Shown here: piece after piece, positions 20,181 to 30,094 of the stretch
How the letters are laid out: each line of letters starts with the position of its first letter
How positions within the stretch are numbered: the stretch's first letter is position 1
Origin: Bacillus sp. JCM 19058
GTDB lineage: Bacteria > Bacillota > Bacilli > Bacillales_H > Bacillaceae_D
NCBI GenBank assembly: GCA_001310555.1
Contig: BAXO01000037.1
Coordinates: 1-50,215 of the forward strand
Direction: 5' to 3'
DNA length: 50,215 nt
Notes under the pieces: generated by a model
Told to the model about the DNA's origin: nothing
The model's input: only the letters and a program-made list of their open reading frames with translations
Database searches by the model: none
Program-made: the position numbers and the translations under genes

Positions 20181-20509
20181 CATTTTTCCGAGCAGTTGTG
20201 GCTCTTGGCAGAGTCCGACTTAGTAATTTGGAAGGGAAACGATTTCAGCGTAAAGGCCAATGGGCTGTTTGAAGCCATAGATTGGCTATCCTTTTTTTAA
20301 ACAGGTGTCGGCCAACAAGCTTACAATGCTAATGAGTCATGTAGAAAAACGATGAAGAGGACTTGGCTCCCAATACCGATGAAGAAAAAAACCGTTAGCT
20401 TAATATTAGGGGAATTGTTCATATTCTCCATTACTGCCTAACAGTCTTATATTTTTTTTATTACGAGGGCGCACTTTCATCAGCGTTTTGTCCGAAAGTC
20501 TGCCTATTT

Positions 20510-21142
20510 TTATTTCGCTAACCCATGTCTATGAGCATAAATCGCAATCTGAGTACGGTCCTCGAGCACGAGCTTACTTAAAATATGGCTGACATGCGTT
20601 TTAACCGTTTTTATGCCAATGAATAAAGTGTCAGCAATTTCCTGATTGCTTTTGCCGTCACCGATTAGTTTGAGGACATCTAATTCGCGCGGGGTTAACT
20701 GCTCGTGAAGCACTACTTCGTTTCCCCCTCGCATCCGCTGCATCATTTTATTGGTCACTTTTGCTTCCACTACAGCTTCACCCTTGGCAGCGCGCGGATG
20801 GCATTAGAAATTTCTACGGCAGAGGAGGTTTTTAATAAATAGCTAAATGCTCCGGCTTCGATCACGGGATAGACCTTTTCATCATCGATAAAGCTTGTTA
20901 AAACAATAATTTTCACGTCTGGCAGCTTCTTCATTATCGCTGCAGTTGCTGCCACACCGTCCATTTTTTCCATCACTAAATCCATTAGAATGACAGTAGG
21001 CTTTTTTTTCCAATGCTAATTTTAACCCTTGCTCACCATCGCTTGCCTGACCGACGACATTCATATCAATTTGCGTAGACAAAAAAGCACTGAGACCCAT
21101 ACGAACCATTTCATGATCATCAACTAACAACACATTTATCAT
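20510..21142 (-). CDS. liaR: response regulator LiaR (two frameshifts)
   Basis: The response regulator of the LiaFSR cell-envelope stress system. The receiver domain begins MINVLLVDDHEMVRMGLSAF; the phospho-acceptor aspartate is in VILMDLVMEKMDG, and LLKTSSAVEIS holds the conserved lysine. The C-terminal LuxR-type helix-turn-helix reads LTPRELDVLKLIGDGKSNQE. Breaks: T8 at 21002-21009 (one extra) and near 20790 (one G missing, restoring AIRAAAKGEAVVEAKV). The repaired length is about 210 residues. The start overlaps the liaS stop by 4 bp. It probably activates the liaI promoter in response to cell-wall antibiotics, as in B. subtilis. Confidence 0.93.
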
Positions 21143-22198
21143 TTTTTACTCCTCTCCCTTCCAGCAATCGGGATCTTCGCTTCTATTTGAGTACCTTTGT
21201 TTGGAACCGAAATAATTTGGAGCGCTCCCCCTATTTCATTAATCCGTTCACGCATCGTGTGCAGTCCATAAGACCCTTGTGCTACTGATTTGGATTCAAA
21301 TCCAACTCCGTTATCAATTAGCTTGACCTTCAATTCTTTGTCTGTCTGTCTTAGCTGAAATTCCACTTGCTCTGCTTTTGCATGTCGCAAAGTATTAGAG
21401 ATGGCTTCCTGAATAAATCGAAATAACTGATCTTCTATCCCCTTTGGAATCGCATGCTTTACGTCGAAATGGCAAAGCACTTCCATCCCCTGCTTTTGTT
21501 CAAGTTCAGCAAAAAGCTGATTAATCCCTTCCTCCAAGCTTTTGCCATCGAGGTGAGCCGGACGCAAATGCAGAAGCAGTGCACGCATTTCTGCTTGAGC
21601 CGTATTAGCCATTTTCTCCACAATTTCCATTTGCTGAAGCCCTTTCTCGTTTGCTGGATCGATCCCTTGCTTAATGGCGGCAGTCATCATCGAGATCGCG
21701 AACAGCTGCTGACTGACCGCATCGTGCAAATCCCTGGCAAGTCGCTGTCTTTCCTCGGTGACTGCTGCCTTTTTCACCGTTTCCTGCATAAGAGCACGCT
21801 CAGAGGACAGGCGCTGGAGCGAGACAACCTGTTCTTCGATATGAACAGCCATTTGGTTCATTCTTTCCGCCAGCTCCGTCAGTTCATCATCGCCACCGAC
21901 TTCGATTCGATGAGAGAAGCTTCCGCGTTCATAACGAACAGTCCCATCAAGTAATTGATCGATTCGTCCTTTAAACGGATCAGCCTGAATATATCCACTA
22001 ATTAATCCGGTAATAATAATCAATGCCAGAATCCATAAAAATAACGGAACCCCAGCCAAATCACTTTCGAACAAAAGCAATAAGCCGCGCTCGTGCTTAT
22101 AAGTAACGAGAAACAGCAGCAGGATTGTCGTCAACATCGTCACGACCATGCTGTGTCCGATAAATTGCCATTGGAGACGGGCTAGCCTTTTTTTTCAT
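21139..22198 (-). CDS. liaS: sensor histidine kinase LiaS (one frameshift)
   Basis: A membrane-bound kinase of the HisKA_3 class, partner of LiaR. The ATG at 22198 overlaps the liaF stop (ATGA) and reads MKKRLARLQWQFIGHSMVV after dropping one base from the T8 run 22188-22195. Two membrane segments lie near residues 15-35 and 48-68, with a very short extracellular part, typical of intramembrane-sensing kinases. A HAMP-like stretch follows, then the H-box ERQRLARDLHDAVSQQLF and the ATPase motifs NTLRHA, DNGVGF and GSYGLHTMRERI. About 352 residues. Confidence 0.93.
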
Positions 22199-22992
22199 AC
22201 AGCCCTCACCTTCACTTCCCCAATCGCTACAGACAAAACAAGCTTTACACGCCTCGGTTTATTTTTATAGCCAGGGGTCGTAATATGAAGCTGCTGGTTT
22301 ATCCCTTTATGCTTTTGATAAAATAATGTAACATCCCCGATCAGGCTGTTCGCCTGGATCGACGTCGCCAAATCGTCCGGTACGTACACGTTGATTTGCC
22401 CAATCAAGCCTTGTAGGATGATAACGGTTTCTCCTTCAGGAATGATCGCTTTCGACAGATCAATTTTAATATCGCCAAAGCCGTTAGAGATTGTCATATC
22501 ATGCAATTCAAACTGATCGCGTGTATAATGAATATCGCCTATCAGGTTTCGTCGAATGATCGGAGAATAATAAGAATCTCCATAATCTCCATCCACTTGC
22601 GGCTGTACTCTTTCTTTCACCTTCTCCCGCTCCTGAGAAAACGCAGGACTTTCCTGTATTTCTTCTCCTTCGGTTCGCTCTCTTCTCCAGTCTTTATTAC
22701 GCTTACTTTTTGGCTTATGCCCCCTAATTAATCTCATCCCATAGTATAAACAAATTCCAGCGATGAGAAGAGCAAAGAAATTCAAGCCAAACAATTGATC
22801 GAACAAAATCACCGCACTAATCACAAAAAAAAGTGTGCTTAGCAATTTTCGGTCTTTTTGGTAAAAATAGTAGCCGAGCACGAAGAAGATTAATGGTGCA
22901 ATCAATGAGCCAGTAGAAAGCATAAAGGAGTTCATAAATATATTGAGACCGATGATCACAACGACTATACCGAATAACTTCTTCTTGCTCAC
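22195..22992 (-). CDS. liaF: LiaF, inhibitor of the LiaRS system
   Basis: An intact 265-residue membrane protein. Residues 1-90 form about four hydrophobic segments; residues 90-130 are a charged linker (KPKSKRNKDWRRERTEGEE); the C-terminal half is the LiaF domain with NLIGDIHYTRDQFEL and GFGDIKIDLSKA. In B. subtilis LiaF keeps LiaS inactive in unstressed cells. Gene order liaF-liaS-liaR with overlapping stops and starts fits that function. An 8-T run on the coding strand is in frame here. Confidence 0.92.
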   Translation of the reverse strand: MSKKKLFGIVVVIIGLNIFMNSFMLSTGSLIAPLIFFVLGYYFYQKDRKLLSTLFFVISAVILFDQLFGLNFFALLIAGICLYYGMRLIRGHKPKSKRNKDWRRERTEGEEIQESPAFSQEREKVKERVQPQVDGDYGDSYYSPIIRRNLIGDIHYTRDQFELHDMTISNGFGDIKIDLSKAIIPEGETVIILQGLIGQINVYVPDDLATSIQANSLIGDVTLFYQKHKGINQQLHITTPGYKNKPRRVKLVLSVAIGEVKVRAV

Positions 22993-23045
22993 CTTCTCCG
23001 CCTCCTCTTTGATGTATCCACGTTTATGGTATGCTCAGGTATATC

Positions 23046-23849
23046 TTAATCAATGTAAAGGTTACCCGAAGTTGTTGAAATCGAAATTTCGTAGAGACCC
23101 TCACCTATTTTACCAGAAATTCGTCGTTTTTGAAGCGATTGTTCTGTTAGTGTTTGTTCAATTTGCCAATTGCCTGAAATAGTATTAAATGAAACGAAAG
23201 CATTGGCCTCCGGAACGGTCAACTCAATCCGTCCTGAGACAGACTCAATCGTTGCATCCTGATTTTCGTCGATATATTGAATCGATGTATTCCCAGACAC
23301 CGTATCGCTTCGTAAATTTCCGGAAAATGCTTCAACTGCGATTGCACCACTTACCGTGTTCAAATTAGCTTGCTCACTCTCTAGCTGTTCGATGTTAATT
23401 TTGCCGGATACGGTTGATGCATCTAATGATTGCAACTCATAATTGCCATAGAGAAGAACTTTTCCGGATACGGTTTCAATCGAAACATTTTCATGATACG
23501 ATTCTGGCAAATAAACGGTCGCAGTTGCCGGTTCAGAAAAGAAATTAAAATTAAACAAGCTGAACCCGCGCTCCTTTACTTCAATTTCGATCGACTTCCT
23601 ACGTTCAGTGACATTAAAATAACGGTTTCTATTGCTATCTGAAAGTGAGACAAACAATTCGTCCCCATCGTATGGCTCAATATTCCAGTCGACCGCAGTA
23701 CTTGCCAACTCAATTGCCTTATAATCATCTATACTTCGTTCCACTTGTTCTTCTTCAGATGATCGATCCAATTGAAAGAAGGATAGCAATGATACTAACA
23801 GAATAACGACACCAATTCCGATTAATAAAAACCCTGTCAGCCTTTTCAT
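23046..23849 (-). CDS. liaG: LiaG-like DUF4097 protein
   Basis: An intact 267-residue protein with one N-terminal membrane anchor (LTGFLLIGIGVVILLVSLL) followed by an extracellular beta-helix-like DUF4097 domain. It carries repeated units around TVSGKI, TVSGAI, TVSGNT, SVSGRI, TISGNW and TTSGNL, each about 20 residues apart. Located between liaH and liaF as in the B. subtilis liaIHGFSR operon; function there is poorly defined. Confidence 0.85.
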   Translation of the reverse strand: MKRLTGFLLIGIGVVILLVSLLSFFQLDRSSEEEQVERSIDDYKAIELASTAVDWNIEPYDGDELFVSLSDSNRNRYFNVTERRKSIEIEVKERGFSLFNFNFFSEPATATVYLPESYHENVSIETVSGKVLLYGNYELQSLDASTVSGKINIEQLESEQANLNTVSGAIAVEAFSGNLRSDTVSGNTSIQYIDENQDATIESVSGRIELTVPEANAFVSFNTISGNWQIEQTLTEQSLQKRRISGKIGEGLYEISISTTSGNLYID

Positions 23850-23971
23850 TTTGTCCCTCCCATCAATATTCTTCTACCATTTGCTTATACGTCAACTCTT
23901 CACTAATGTCAAGATTTTCTATCGATTGGGAAGACAAAGCAAGAATCTCTCTCACTTTGTCTATCCAATAA

Positions 23972-24619
23972 TTATCCTTGTCTTGACGATTCCTTCAACT
24001 TTGCAATCTCTGCTTCGATTTCTTCAGCATAAGCAGTTTGGTTAGCTTTTGCGTTCGAAAAATCAGTTACTGTATGAAACTCCATTTCGGCTACTCGCTC
24101 CTCAATCCGATCAAACCCGTCTTCAATCGCTTTTGTTTGGTTAGTAAAGCTGGATCGATTTCTCTTCAAATCCTCATTAGCCTTTGCCGCTTGTACGCGC
24201 AACATGAGCTCCATTTTCTTATCTCGAAGGGCAACATATTTCTTTTCGAGCTCCTCCAGTTCCTCCTTTCTAGTAACGATTTGCTGAGCACTCGTTTCAA
24301 GTAAGGCCTGATAGCGGAGAACTTGTTCATATGCCTGCTTTTTGCTATAGAGCGCTTTTCTCGCTAATTCTTCCTCTCCAGCATCAACAGCTGCTCTTGC
24401 TTGCTGCTCACGCCTGCTAATTAGCTCTTCTGCTATTTTTAAATCTTTCTCCAGTGTCCGGTGCATGCGCTGCTGCTTCTCTATTGCTTCCTCAGTACTT
24501 CTCATCTTATTTTTCAATTCACGCATAAATTGTTTAATCATCACCACTGGTTCCTCTAAGTGATCAAGCCCTTCATGAATTGAAGCTGCAATGTAACGAC
24601 GGATTCGTGTAAATGCCAT
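23972..24619 (-). CDS. liaH: PspA/IM30-family protein LiaH
   Basis: An intact 215-residue coiled-coil protein of the phage-shock family, begun at ATG 24619 after a perfect AGGAGG. The N-terminus, MAFTRIRRYIAASIHEGLD, is amphipathic and would bind membrane; the rest is nearly continuous heptad helix rich in E, K, Q and R. LiaH assembles into rings that protect the membrane under envelope stress and is the main LiaR-induced product in B. subtilis. It follows liaI by 32 bp. Confidence 0.9.
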   Translation of the reverse strand: MAFTRIRRYIAASIHEGLDHLEEPVVMIKQFMRELKNKMRSTEEAIEKQQRMHRTLEKDLKIAEELISRREQQARAAVDAGEEELARKALYSKKQAYEQVLRYQALLETSAQQIVTRKEELEELEKKYVALRDKKMELMLRVQAAKANEDLKRNRSSFTNQTKAIEDGFDRIEERVAEMEFHTVTDFSNAKANQTAYAEEIEAEIAKLKESSRQG

Positions 24620-24651
24620 AATGAAAACCTCCTAAAGTTTTATTTTTTTCA

Positions 24652-25033
24652 TCAATCTTGCAAATTCTTCGTCAATTGAATCATAGTTTGAGCGCGGGCG
24701 TTCATAGGATTCATCGATATCGTCAAAAGTTCCGGAAGACTCCGTTTTGGACTTAACGAGCGGTAACCGCCATATACCAAAATTAAGCCAAGTGCCAGAC
24801 TAATGAGCCCCCCTATGCCTCCAAAGACGATGACCGAGCCTAGTACCAGCAAAAAAAATGCTCGATAGAGACCAGCCTTTTTCCTGCCATTTCGTATAGC
24901 CCCAATACAGGAACAAGGCGCCAACCACTAAACTGAACAGCCCACCTAAATGGATGCCCATCAGACTTAAAATAAAGACACCACCGATAACCATCAACAG
25001 AATCCCGCCTATTGTTTTTCCTTTCATACTCAT
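24652..25033 (-). CDS. liaI: LiaI-like small membrane protein (one frameshift)
   Basis: The first gene of the lia operon. ATG 25033 follows GGAGGGAAG and reads MSMKGKTIGGILLMVIGGVF. At least three hydrophobic segments are visible, for example GLFSLVVGALFLYWGY and, after the break, VLGSVIVFGGIGGLISLAL. The frame breaks in an A8 run at 24851-24858 (one extra). The repaired length is about 126 residues. In B. subtilis LiaI is the membrane partner that recruits LiaH. The LiaR-dependent promoter should lie in 25034-25330, but I could not identify the operator. Confidence 0.82.
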
Positions 25034-25375
25034 CTTCCCTCCTCGCTTCAGTTGTGTTCAAAAAGAGCTTACAGTGGTACATTTTAAGCCTCGCAGGAAC
25101 ATTTGCTCGAATCGGCTGCGTGCTTTTTATTCTTTAAGCTCTTTTTTGATCTATCTTTATTGTAGTCGTCGACAAACTTTTTAACGACGAGCTTCAGGAT
25201 GGTTGTTGCTCCGTCTTGAGGATGATTTCTACTTCAGACCTTTGTCCTTTCCGTGAATCTTTCTATTATCGATGTTCTTACGAATACGGATTCGTTATAA
25301 TAAATTTGTACATGCTAGAATAAAATGGTCGATGATAGGAAATCGCAAAATCAAGTATTACTGGAGGGGATAGTT
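25034..25375. other. divergent lia/ccdA promoter region
   Basis: No gene seen. The stretch should carry the lia promoter (minus) and the ccdA promoter (plus). A TATAAT occurs on the plus strand at 25295-25300 without a convincing -35. Confidence 0.4.
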
Positions 25376-26091
25376 TTGGCTGAGATAAGCATTTGGCTCG
25401 CTTTTTTTTGCAGGGGTTGTATCTTTTTTTATCCCCGTGCATTTTTCCGCTTGTTCCTGTCTACTTGGCTCAGCTCACCGGAACAAGTGTCAGTGGAAAC
25501 GCCATAACGGCAGATCGTCGCTTAATTTTGTCACGCAGCATCGGCTTTATTATCGGTTTTACAATAATTTTTCTCTTGCTCGGGGCTTCCTCAACCTTAA
25601 TCGGTCAGCTTTTTTTTGGGGAAATCGTCAGCTTTTTGAACAAATTGGCGGCATTATTATTACGATATTTGGATTGCAAATGATGGGATTAATTTCGATT
25701 CGTATGCTTTTAAGTGAAAAGCGACTAAACACCAAACCGAAGAGCGCCTCAAGCTTTGCCAATTCCGTCCTATTCGGCTTTTTATTTGGTGCAGGCTGGA
25801 CTCCGTGTGTCGGATTAGTATTAAGTGCAATTTTATATATGGCTAGCTACGAAAACTTGCTCGCAGGCATGTTTATGCTGTTAATCTATTCACTTGGATT
25901 AGGGGTTCCTTTTCTCCTCGTTGCCTTGCTTTGGTCACGCTCGCTCCATAAAATAAAAAGGTTAAATAAATGGCTCCCGAACATTCAAAAAGCGAGTGGA
26001 GTTATTATGATTGCGATGGGCGTCTTGTTATTTACTGGGCAATTCAGTGTCATTTCTGCCTACCTCGCCCGCTTCGTTCCGTTTTTTTTAG
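25376..26091 (+). CDS. CcdA/DsbD-type thiol-disulfide membrane transporter (about four frameshifts)
   Basis: A polytopic membrane protein that moves reducing equivalents across the membrane for cytochrome c maturation or sporulation. It starts at TTG 25376, 8 bp after GGAGGGG, and reads MAEISIWLAFFAGVVSFLSP, then CIFPLVPVYLAQLTG. The redox cysteines are in SPCIFPLVP and in the second half in GAGWTPCVGLVL, the expected pair. Breaks: T8 25402-25409, T7 25424-25430, T8 25610-25617 (probably two extra), and T8 26082-26089, whose repair gives an early stop (ARFVPFF). About 237 residues. No cytochrome or thioredoxin gene is next to it. Confidence 0.8.
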
Positions 26092-26316
26092 TATTTAGAA
26101 AAGCTAAGCGGCAAAAAAGCTCTTTCATCCTTTATGCAAGATAGGCAGCCTAAAGCCTCTCGTTGGAGCGTAAAACGCGATTCGCAACAGTACCCGCCGT
26201 ATTACGCAGGCACAAGAACTTCAGGATCTAAGCGGCAATAGCGGCCCGGGCCGTTTTACAAAACTTCTGGTGACGTGTGGAGGCCACGGCTCGGGTGTTT
26301 GATCAGAACGTACGCT

Positions 26317-26463
26317 CAACCGGCGAATCCTACTGCTCTCCTGACGAATCCTTACGCGCTCCTGGCGAATCCTGCTTCTCTCCTGACGAATTCCGGCGCG
26401 CTCCTGGCGAATCTTGCTTCTCTCCTGACGAATTCCAGCGCGCTCCTGCTTTCCTGTCGAATT
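26317..26463. repeat. 21-bp tandem repeat, about seven units
   Basis: Units of 21 bp start with CTCCTGACGAAT or CTCCTGGCGAAT and alternate in their second half, giving a 42-bp super-period (units from 26338, 26359, 26380, 26401, 26422). The divergent last unit is 26443-26463 and a partial one starts at 26317. Because 21 is a multiple of three, several frames are open; the minus strand would give heptads like IRQERAG and IRQERSK. There is no ribosome site or matching protein, so I treat it as non-coding. Confidence 0.85.
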
Positions 26464-26508
26464 CCGACATTCTCTGACGCCTTCCGATAATCTTCTATAC
26501 TTAGGTCG

Positions 26509-26550
26509 AACAAAAAGGGAGAGCAAACGAATCCGCTCTCCCTTTTTGTT
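26509..26550. terminator. bidirectional terminator between the ccdA-like gene and ecsC
   Basis: A perfect 16-bp inverted repeat (26509-26524 with 26535-26550) around a 10-nt loop has A5 in the left arm and T5 in the right. It directly follows the ecsC stop on the minus strand and also suits convergent plus-strand transcription. Confidence 0.88.
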
Positions 26551-26559
26551 CCTTTTCCG

Positions 26560-27292
26560 TTATGAATGAAACCAGCGAATGCGATAGCCGTTCATTGCCG
26601 TTTCGCCAAGTAAATCGAGGAAATGATAATTGGCTGTGGCTCCGACAATGGCACCGAAGCCTGGTATCAATTGAAGTGTTTTCGGTAAATCGATGTAATC
26701 TCGATAAGCGAGCTGAAATTCCTTCCAATCAATGTGGGCAAGATACTTCTCCTTCTCCGGTAAGCGCTCGCGTTCTTCCTCCCATTGTTCCAGCCTACTG
26801 AGCAAAGTTTCTCTTTCCTCTGCTTGTGAGAAAGTGGTTTGGAACAGAATTAAAACAAACAACCGTTCACGATAGTCACTGACATCGTATCCGTAAGTGG
26901 CGGCCGTATCGAATAAAAATTTCATCTTTATACTTAATAGTAAAGGAAAGTCAGCCATTCCGAGCAGAATGCCACCTGCTCCTGTGCCTGCTCCTTCCAA
27001 AGCAGCTGTTCGCTTATATTGTTCAATTAGCTGCTCAACCTTTTTTTTCTCTTTCTTCAAGACTAAGACTGTGTAAAGGCTTTATGTTAGTCGTGTACTC
27101 CGAGCCGACTAATGTCGCATGTACCATATTTTTTATTCCAGTAGATATGGCTGTATGGACTTTTTCTGGAATCATCGTATTCATTTTTGTTTGCCACTTT
27201 TTTGCGTAGCGACCTGTCATCGATTGCCGTTTCAACATTTTTCGCTGCCAGCGCCGCAGATTTTCTTGCGCTTGCTCTTCATAACCAGTCAT
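26560..27292 (-). CDS. ecsC: EcsC family protein (one frameshift)
   Basis: The third gene of the ecs operon, of unclear biochemical role. Start ATG 27292 (GTG 27298 possible) lies about 10 bp after AAGGAG. The first part (TGYEEQAQENLRRWQRKML) joins the second (VEQLIEQYKRTAALEGAG) if one base is dropped from the T8 run 27038-27045. A glycine-rich stretch, GAGTGAGGILLGMADFP, and LIPGFGAIVGATANYHFL are typical of the EcsC family. About 243 residues. It follows ecsB by about 25 bp and ends at a strong terminator. Confidence 0.88.
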
Positions 27293-27317
27293 TTCCACAC
27301 CACTCCTTCTCGTATAA

Positions 27318-28530
27318 CTAAATTCGTCTTTTTCGTTGATGGATCAAGCGGCTGCTCGCTATATAACTAAAGCCGATACCGAGTATGAGGGCAAGGAGTG
27401 CGAGCGTTACAGTTGAAACGAAAAAAAAGTATAACTGCTTCAAAAACGGCCATCAAGGCGAGTAAGCGGAAGCTGAGTCCGGTTAATGCGTCCTTCTTCT
27501 CAGTATCTTCGAGCGGGTATAAATCCACCCATATATTTGTATCGTAATGATACCAGAGAGTAGATAGCTGCATCATAGCCATATGCATAAACAAAAGTAA
27601 CAAAACGGGCTGAAGCCAGCCATTTGGTAAAACGACCAACAGGAAGCCGCATACAAGAGCAAGACGAGAGTAAATCCCTAAATAGTCGTTTGCTCTTAGG
27701 AAGGAACGAGCAAATAAAAACGGAAATACCTTTTGCCGACTTCCAGCTAAAAAAAAGGTAATAAAAACGATAGATATCGTCTTTCTTTTACTTTTGAGCG
27801 TAATTGAGGAACATCAGTAAACACGTTAGCCATCCTGTAAAAAAACATGACCATTCGCTGTTCGGTTTCGATTAGCTGCTCCCATTTCAGCGAGAGCTGC
27901 TCAGATAGCTTACGATGAAACAAAATATAAAGGGCGATCATAACTACTACTATCGCTACAAGAAATCCGATGCCTGCTCCTGAAAAAAAGTAAGTAAGCA
28001 AAAACCAGATTTATGAAGCCTCTTAATATAAAGTACGCCGTTTTCCCTTGCAAGCGCTGCTCTTCCCAGCAAGCCATGACATTCCATGCCTTGGCCACAA
28101 GAAGCATCAATAAAATGAACCAAAAGGAGCCAGCATCCTCAGCGAGCCGAAGTGAATAGAGCGGTGCTAGAACAACGAGCAAGAGAAAGAGGCTGATGCT
28201 TTGCCAAGCCATTGAGTAGAGCACGGACGACCGAAAATAACGATCGAGCTGTTGCTCATACGGCAATAAAAAGACGACATCGGCCGGCTTGACGAAGGTC
28301 CGAACATTCCCTCTCGTTAGGAACCAGCCGTATAATATAGTGAATAACCCGAGCGTCGGAAAGCTTTCCGGCAATGAGTCAAGTAGCCGACTGTAATAAA
28401 CGCTGCCAATTAAAAGCAAGACATAAACCGTGAATAAAAAGCCGCTATTTGCGATCAAACGTAAATAGCGAATCGCTTCATTCCAATAGGACCCTACCCG
28501 TTCACGCCATAAACTCATCCCGTCCTTCAT
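27318..28530 (-). CDS. ecsB: ABC transporter permease EcsB (three frameshifts)
   Basis: The membrane subunit of the Ecs exporter, which in B. subtilis affects protein secretion, competence and intramembrane proteolysis. It starts at ATG 28530, overlapping the ecsA stop (ATGA). Many hydrophobic segments are visible, such as FLFTVYVLLLIGSVYY and ISLFLLLVVLAPLYSL. Breaks: A7 at 27983-27989 (one extra), A8 at 27749-27756 (two extra, restoring PFLAGSRQKVFPF), and A8 at 27421-27428 (one extra, restoring LFFVSTVTLALLALIL). The last repair ends the gene at 27318, which gives about 403 residues and close spacing to ecsC. Confidence 0.88.
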
Positions 28531-29269
28531 ACGAGCTCTTCCTTTGTCGTTTCGATATAAATTTCATCTAACGTTGCATTCGGCATTCGTAATGCTTCCC
28601 TCATTTCAGTAATCGTACCGGTCAAAACGACCCTTCCTTGATGCAAAATGATAAACCGATCACAATAACGCTCCGCCGTCGCCAAAATATGGGTTGACAT
28701 GAGCACGCTGCGCCCTTTTTCTTCATATCGGAAATAAAGGTTAAAAATGATTGAATCCCAATTGGATCGAGACCAACAATCGGTTCATCGACGATATAAA
28801 CCGGGGGCTCCACTAAAAACGCACTCATGATCATGACCTTTTGCCGCATTCCTTTAGAAAAATGACTCGGATACCATTTTTTCATCCGTTCCATTTTGAA
28901 TTCCTTTAAAAGGCGTTCTGTACGGGCTTCAAACATAGCTTTGTCCAAGTCATACGCGAGCGCGGTTAATTCCAGATGCTCCCATAATGTTAGTTCATCA
29001 TAAAGAATTGGTGTTTCAGGTATGTATGCAAATGAACGGCGATACCTATTTTTGTTCTCCTGAAAAGTTTTTCCTTCGATCGTTACCTTTCCGCTTGTCG
29101 GTTCCAACAATCCAAGAATATGCTTTATTGTCGTACTTTTACCAGCTCCATTTAATCCGATCAAGCCTACGATTTCCTGCTCCCTCAACGAAAAATCTAC
29201 CTCGTGGAGGACAGGCTTTTTAGGGTGATACCCTCCTGTCAGCTGTTCAACTTTCAATATTTCCTTCAT
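28527..29269 (-). CDS. ecsA: ABC transporter ATPase EcsA (one frameshift)
   Basis: ATPase of the Ecs transporter. ATG 29269 is preferred because GGAGGCG precedes it. Motifs: Walker A GLNGAGKST, Q-loop FAYIPETPILYDELT, signature FSKGMRQKV, Walker B VYIVDEPIVGLDP. The frame breaks at 28713-28715 (CCC where CCCC is needed). The repair continues GRSVLMSTHILATAERYCD, which includes the switch histidine, then VVLTGTITEMREALRMPNAT, and stops at 28527 overlapping ecsB. About 247 residues. It is divergent from hit, as in B. subtilis. Confidence 0.92.
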
Positions 29270-29376
29270 TTCCGCCTCCATCTTTTAAAAGCTTGATTAT
29301 TTTTATATTTCAATTTCTTCATTGTAAGATCAAATTTCGCTTGTGCTTGATACACCTTCAGTACCTCACTATTCCG

Positions 29377-29382
29377 ATTATA
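29377..29382 (-). promoter_or_regulatory. probable extended -10 element for ecsABC
   Basis: On the minus strand TGTTATAAT gives an extended -10, about 110 bp before ecsA. No clear -35 is visible. Confidence 0.4.
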
Positions 29383-29494
29383 ACACAGCTTGTCCTTCCT
29401 CCGCTTCTTATTGAATGAACCCGTTTCATAGGCTGGAGCTACTACATCTGATTAGTAACTCCAGCTACAAGGAAAGACCTTACATCGTATAAAT

Positions 29495-29524
29495 AAAAAG
29501 ACTTTACCAATCGATAAAGTTTTT
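29495..29524. terminator. hairpin with A/T flanks in the ecsA-hit spacer
   Basis: AAAAAGACTTTA and TAAAGTTTTT form an AT-rich stem around an 8-nt loop. It may be a weak bidirectional terminator or a regulatory hairpin; no gene ends here. Confidence 0.35.
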
Positions 29525-29573
29525 CCTCTATATCTTCATAACTTCTTAAATGCGGGTCTCGCTCCGAGAAAAC

Positions 29574-29603
29574 TTGCATTTAAGAGGTCTGCTCGTTTAT
29601 AGT
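29574..29603 (+). promoter_or_regulatory. candidate promoter of hit
   Basis: TTGCAT (29574-29579) and TATAGT (29598-29603) are 18 bp apart, 33 bp before the hit start. Confidence 0.45.
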
Positions 29604-29636
29604 ATATGGATATAAGCGATATGAAAGGGTGAGAAA

Positions 29637-30071
29637 ATGACACACGATTCAGAATGCATTTTTTGTAAAATCATTCGATCCGAAATTCCATCCGCAAAAG
29701 TGTACGAAGACGACCATGTGCTCGCTTTTCTCGACATAAGTCAGGTGACAAAGGGACATACTCTAATTATCCCGAAGGTACATCAAGCGGATATTTATTC
29801 CCTAACTCCAGATGTAGCAAGTCAATTGTTTTCAAAGGTTCCTGCAATTGCCTCAGCTCTGAAAGAAGCCTATGAGCCGATTGGAGTAAATATTCTTAAT
29901 AATAATGGAGAGGCTGCCGGACAAAGTGTGTTCCACTACCATCTCCATCTCATTCCCCGTTATGGGAAAGGTGACGGATTCGGTTCTGTCTGGAAAGAAC
30001 ACGGTTCCGAATACACTCCTGAGGACTTGGCTAACATCTCTAAAACCATTGCTTCGTGTATAAAAAACTGA
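29637..30071 (+). CDS. hit: HIT family (histidine triad) nucleotide-binding protein
   Basis: An intact 144-residue HIT hydrolase. The ATG at 29637 follows AAAGGGTGAG. The N-terminal zinc-type motif is CIFCKIIRSEIP; the histidine triad is HYHLHLIPR, preceded by NNNGEAAGQSVFH. HIT proteins hydrolyse phosphoramidates of nucleotides. Its position divergent from ecsA and before serC matches B. subtilis (yhaE). Confidence 0.95.
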   Translation: MTHDSECIFCKIIRSEIPSAKVYEDDHVLAFLDISQVTKGHTLIIPKVHQADIYSLTPDVASQLFSKVPAIASALKEAYEPIGVNILNNNGEAAGQSVFHYHLHLIPRYGKGDGFGSVWKEHGSEYTPEDLANISKTIASCIKN

Positions 30072-30094
30072 TCAAAATATGGATCAGTTTTTTT
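30063..30094 (+). terminator. terminator of hit
   Basis: AACTGATC and GATCAGTT pair around an 8-nt loop, ending in seven T. It overlaps the stop codon. Confidence 0.85.

Noticed and set aside
26221..26526. Minus-strand ORF of IRQER-type heptads
   Set aside because: It is produced by the 21-bp tandem repeat and is open in several frames; no ribosome site.
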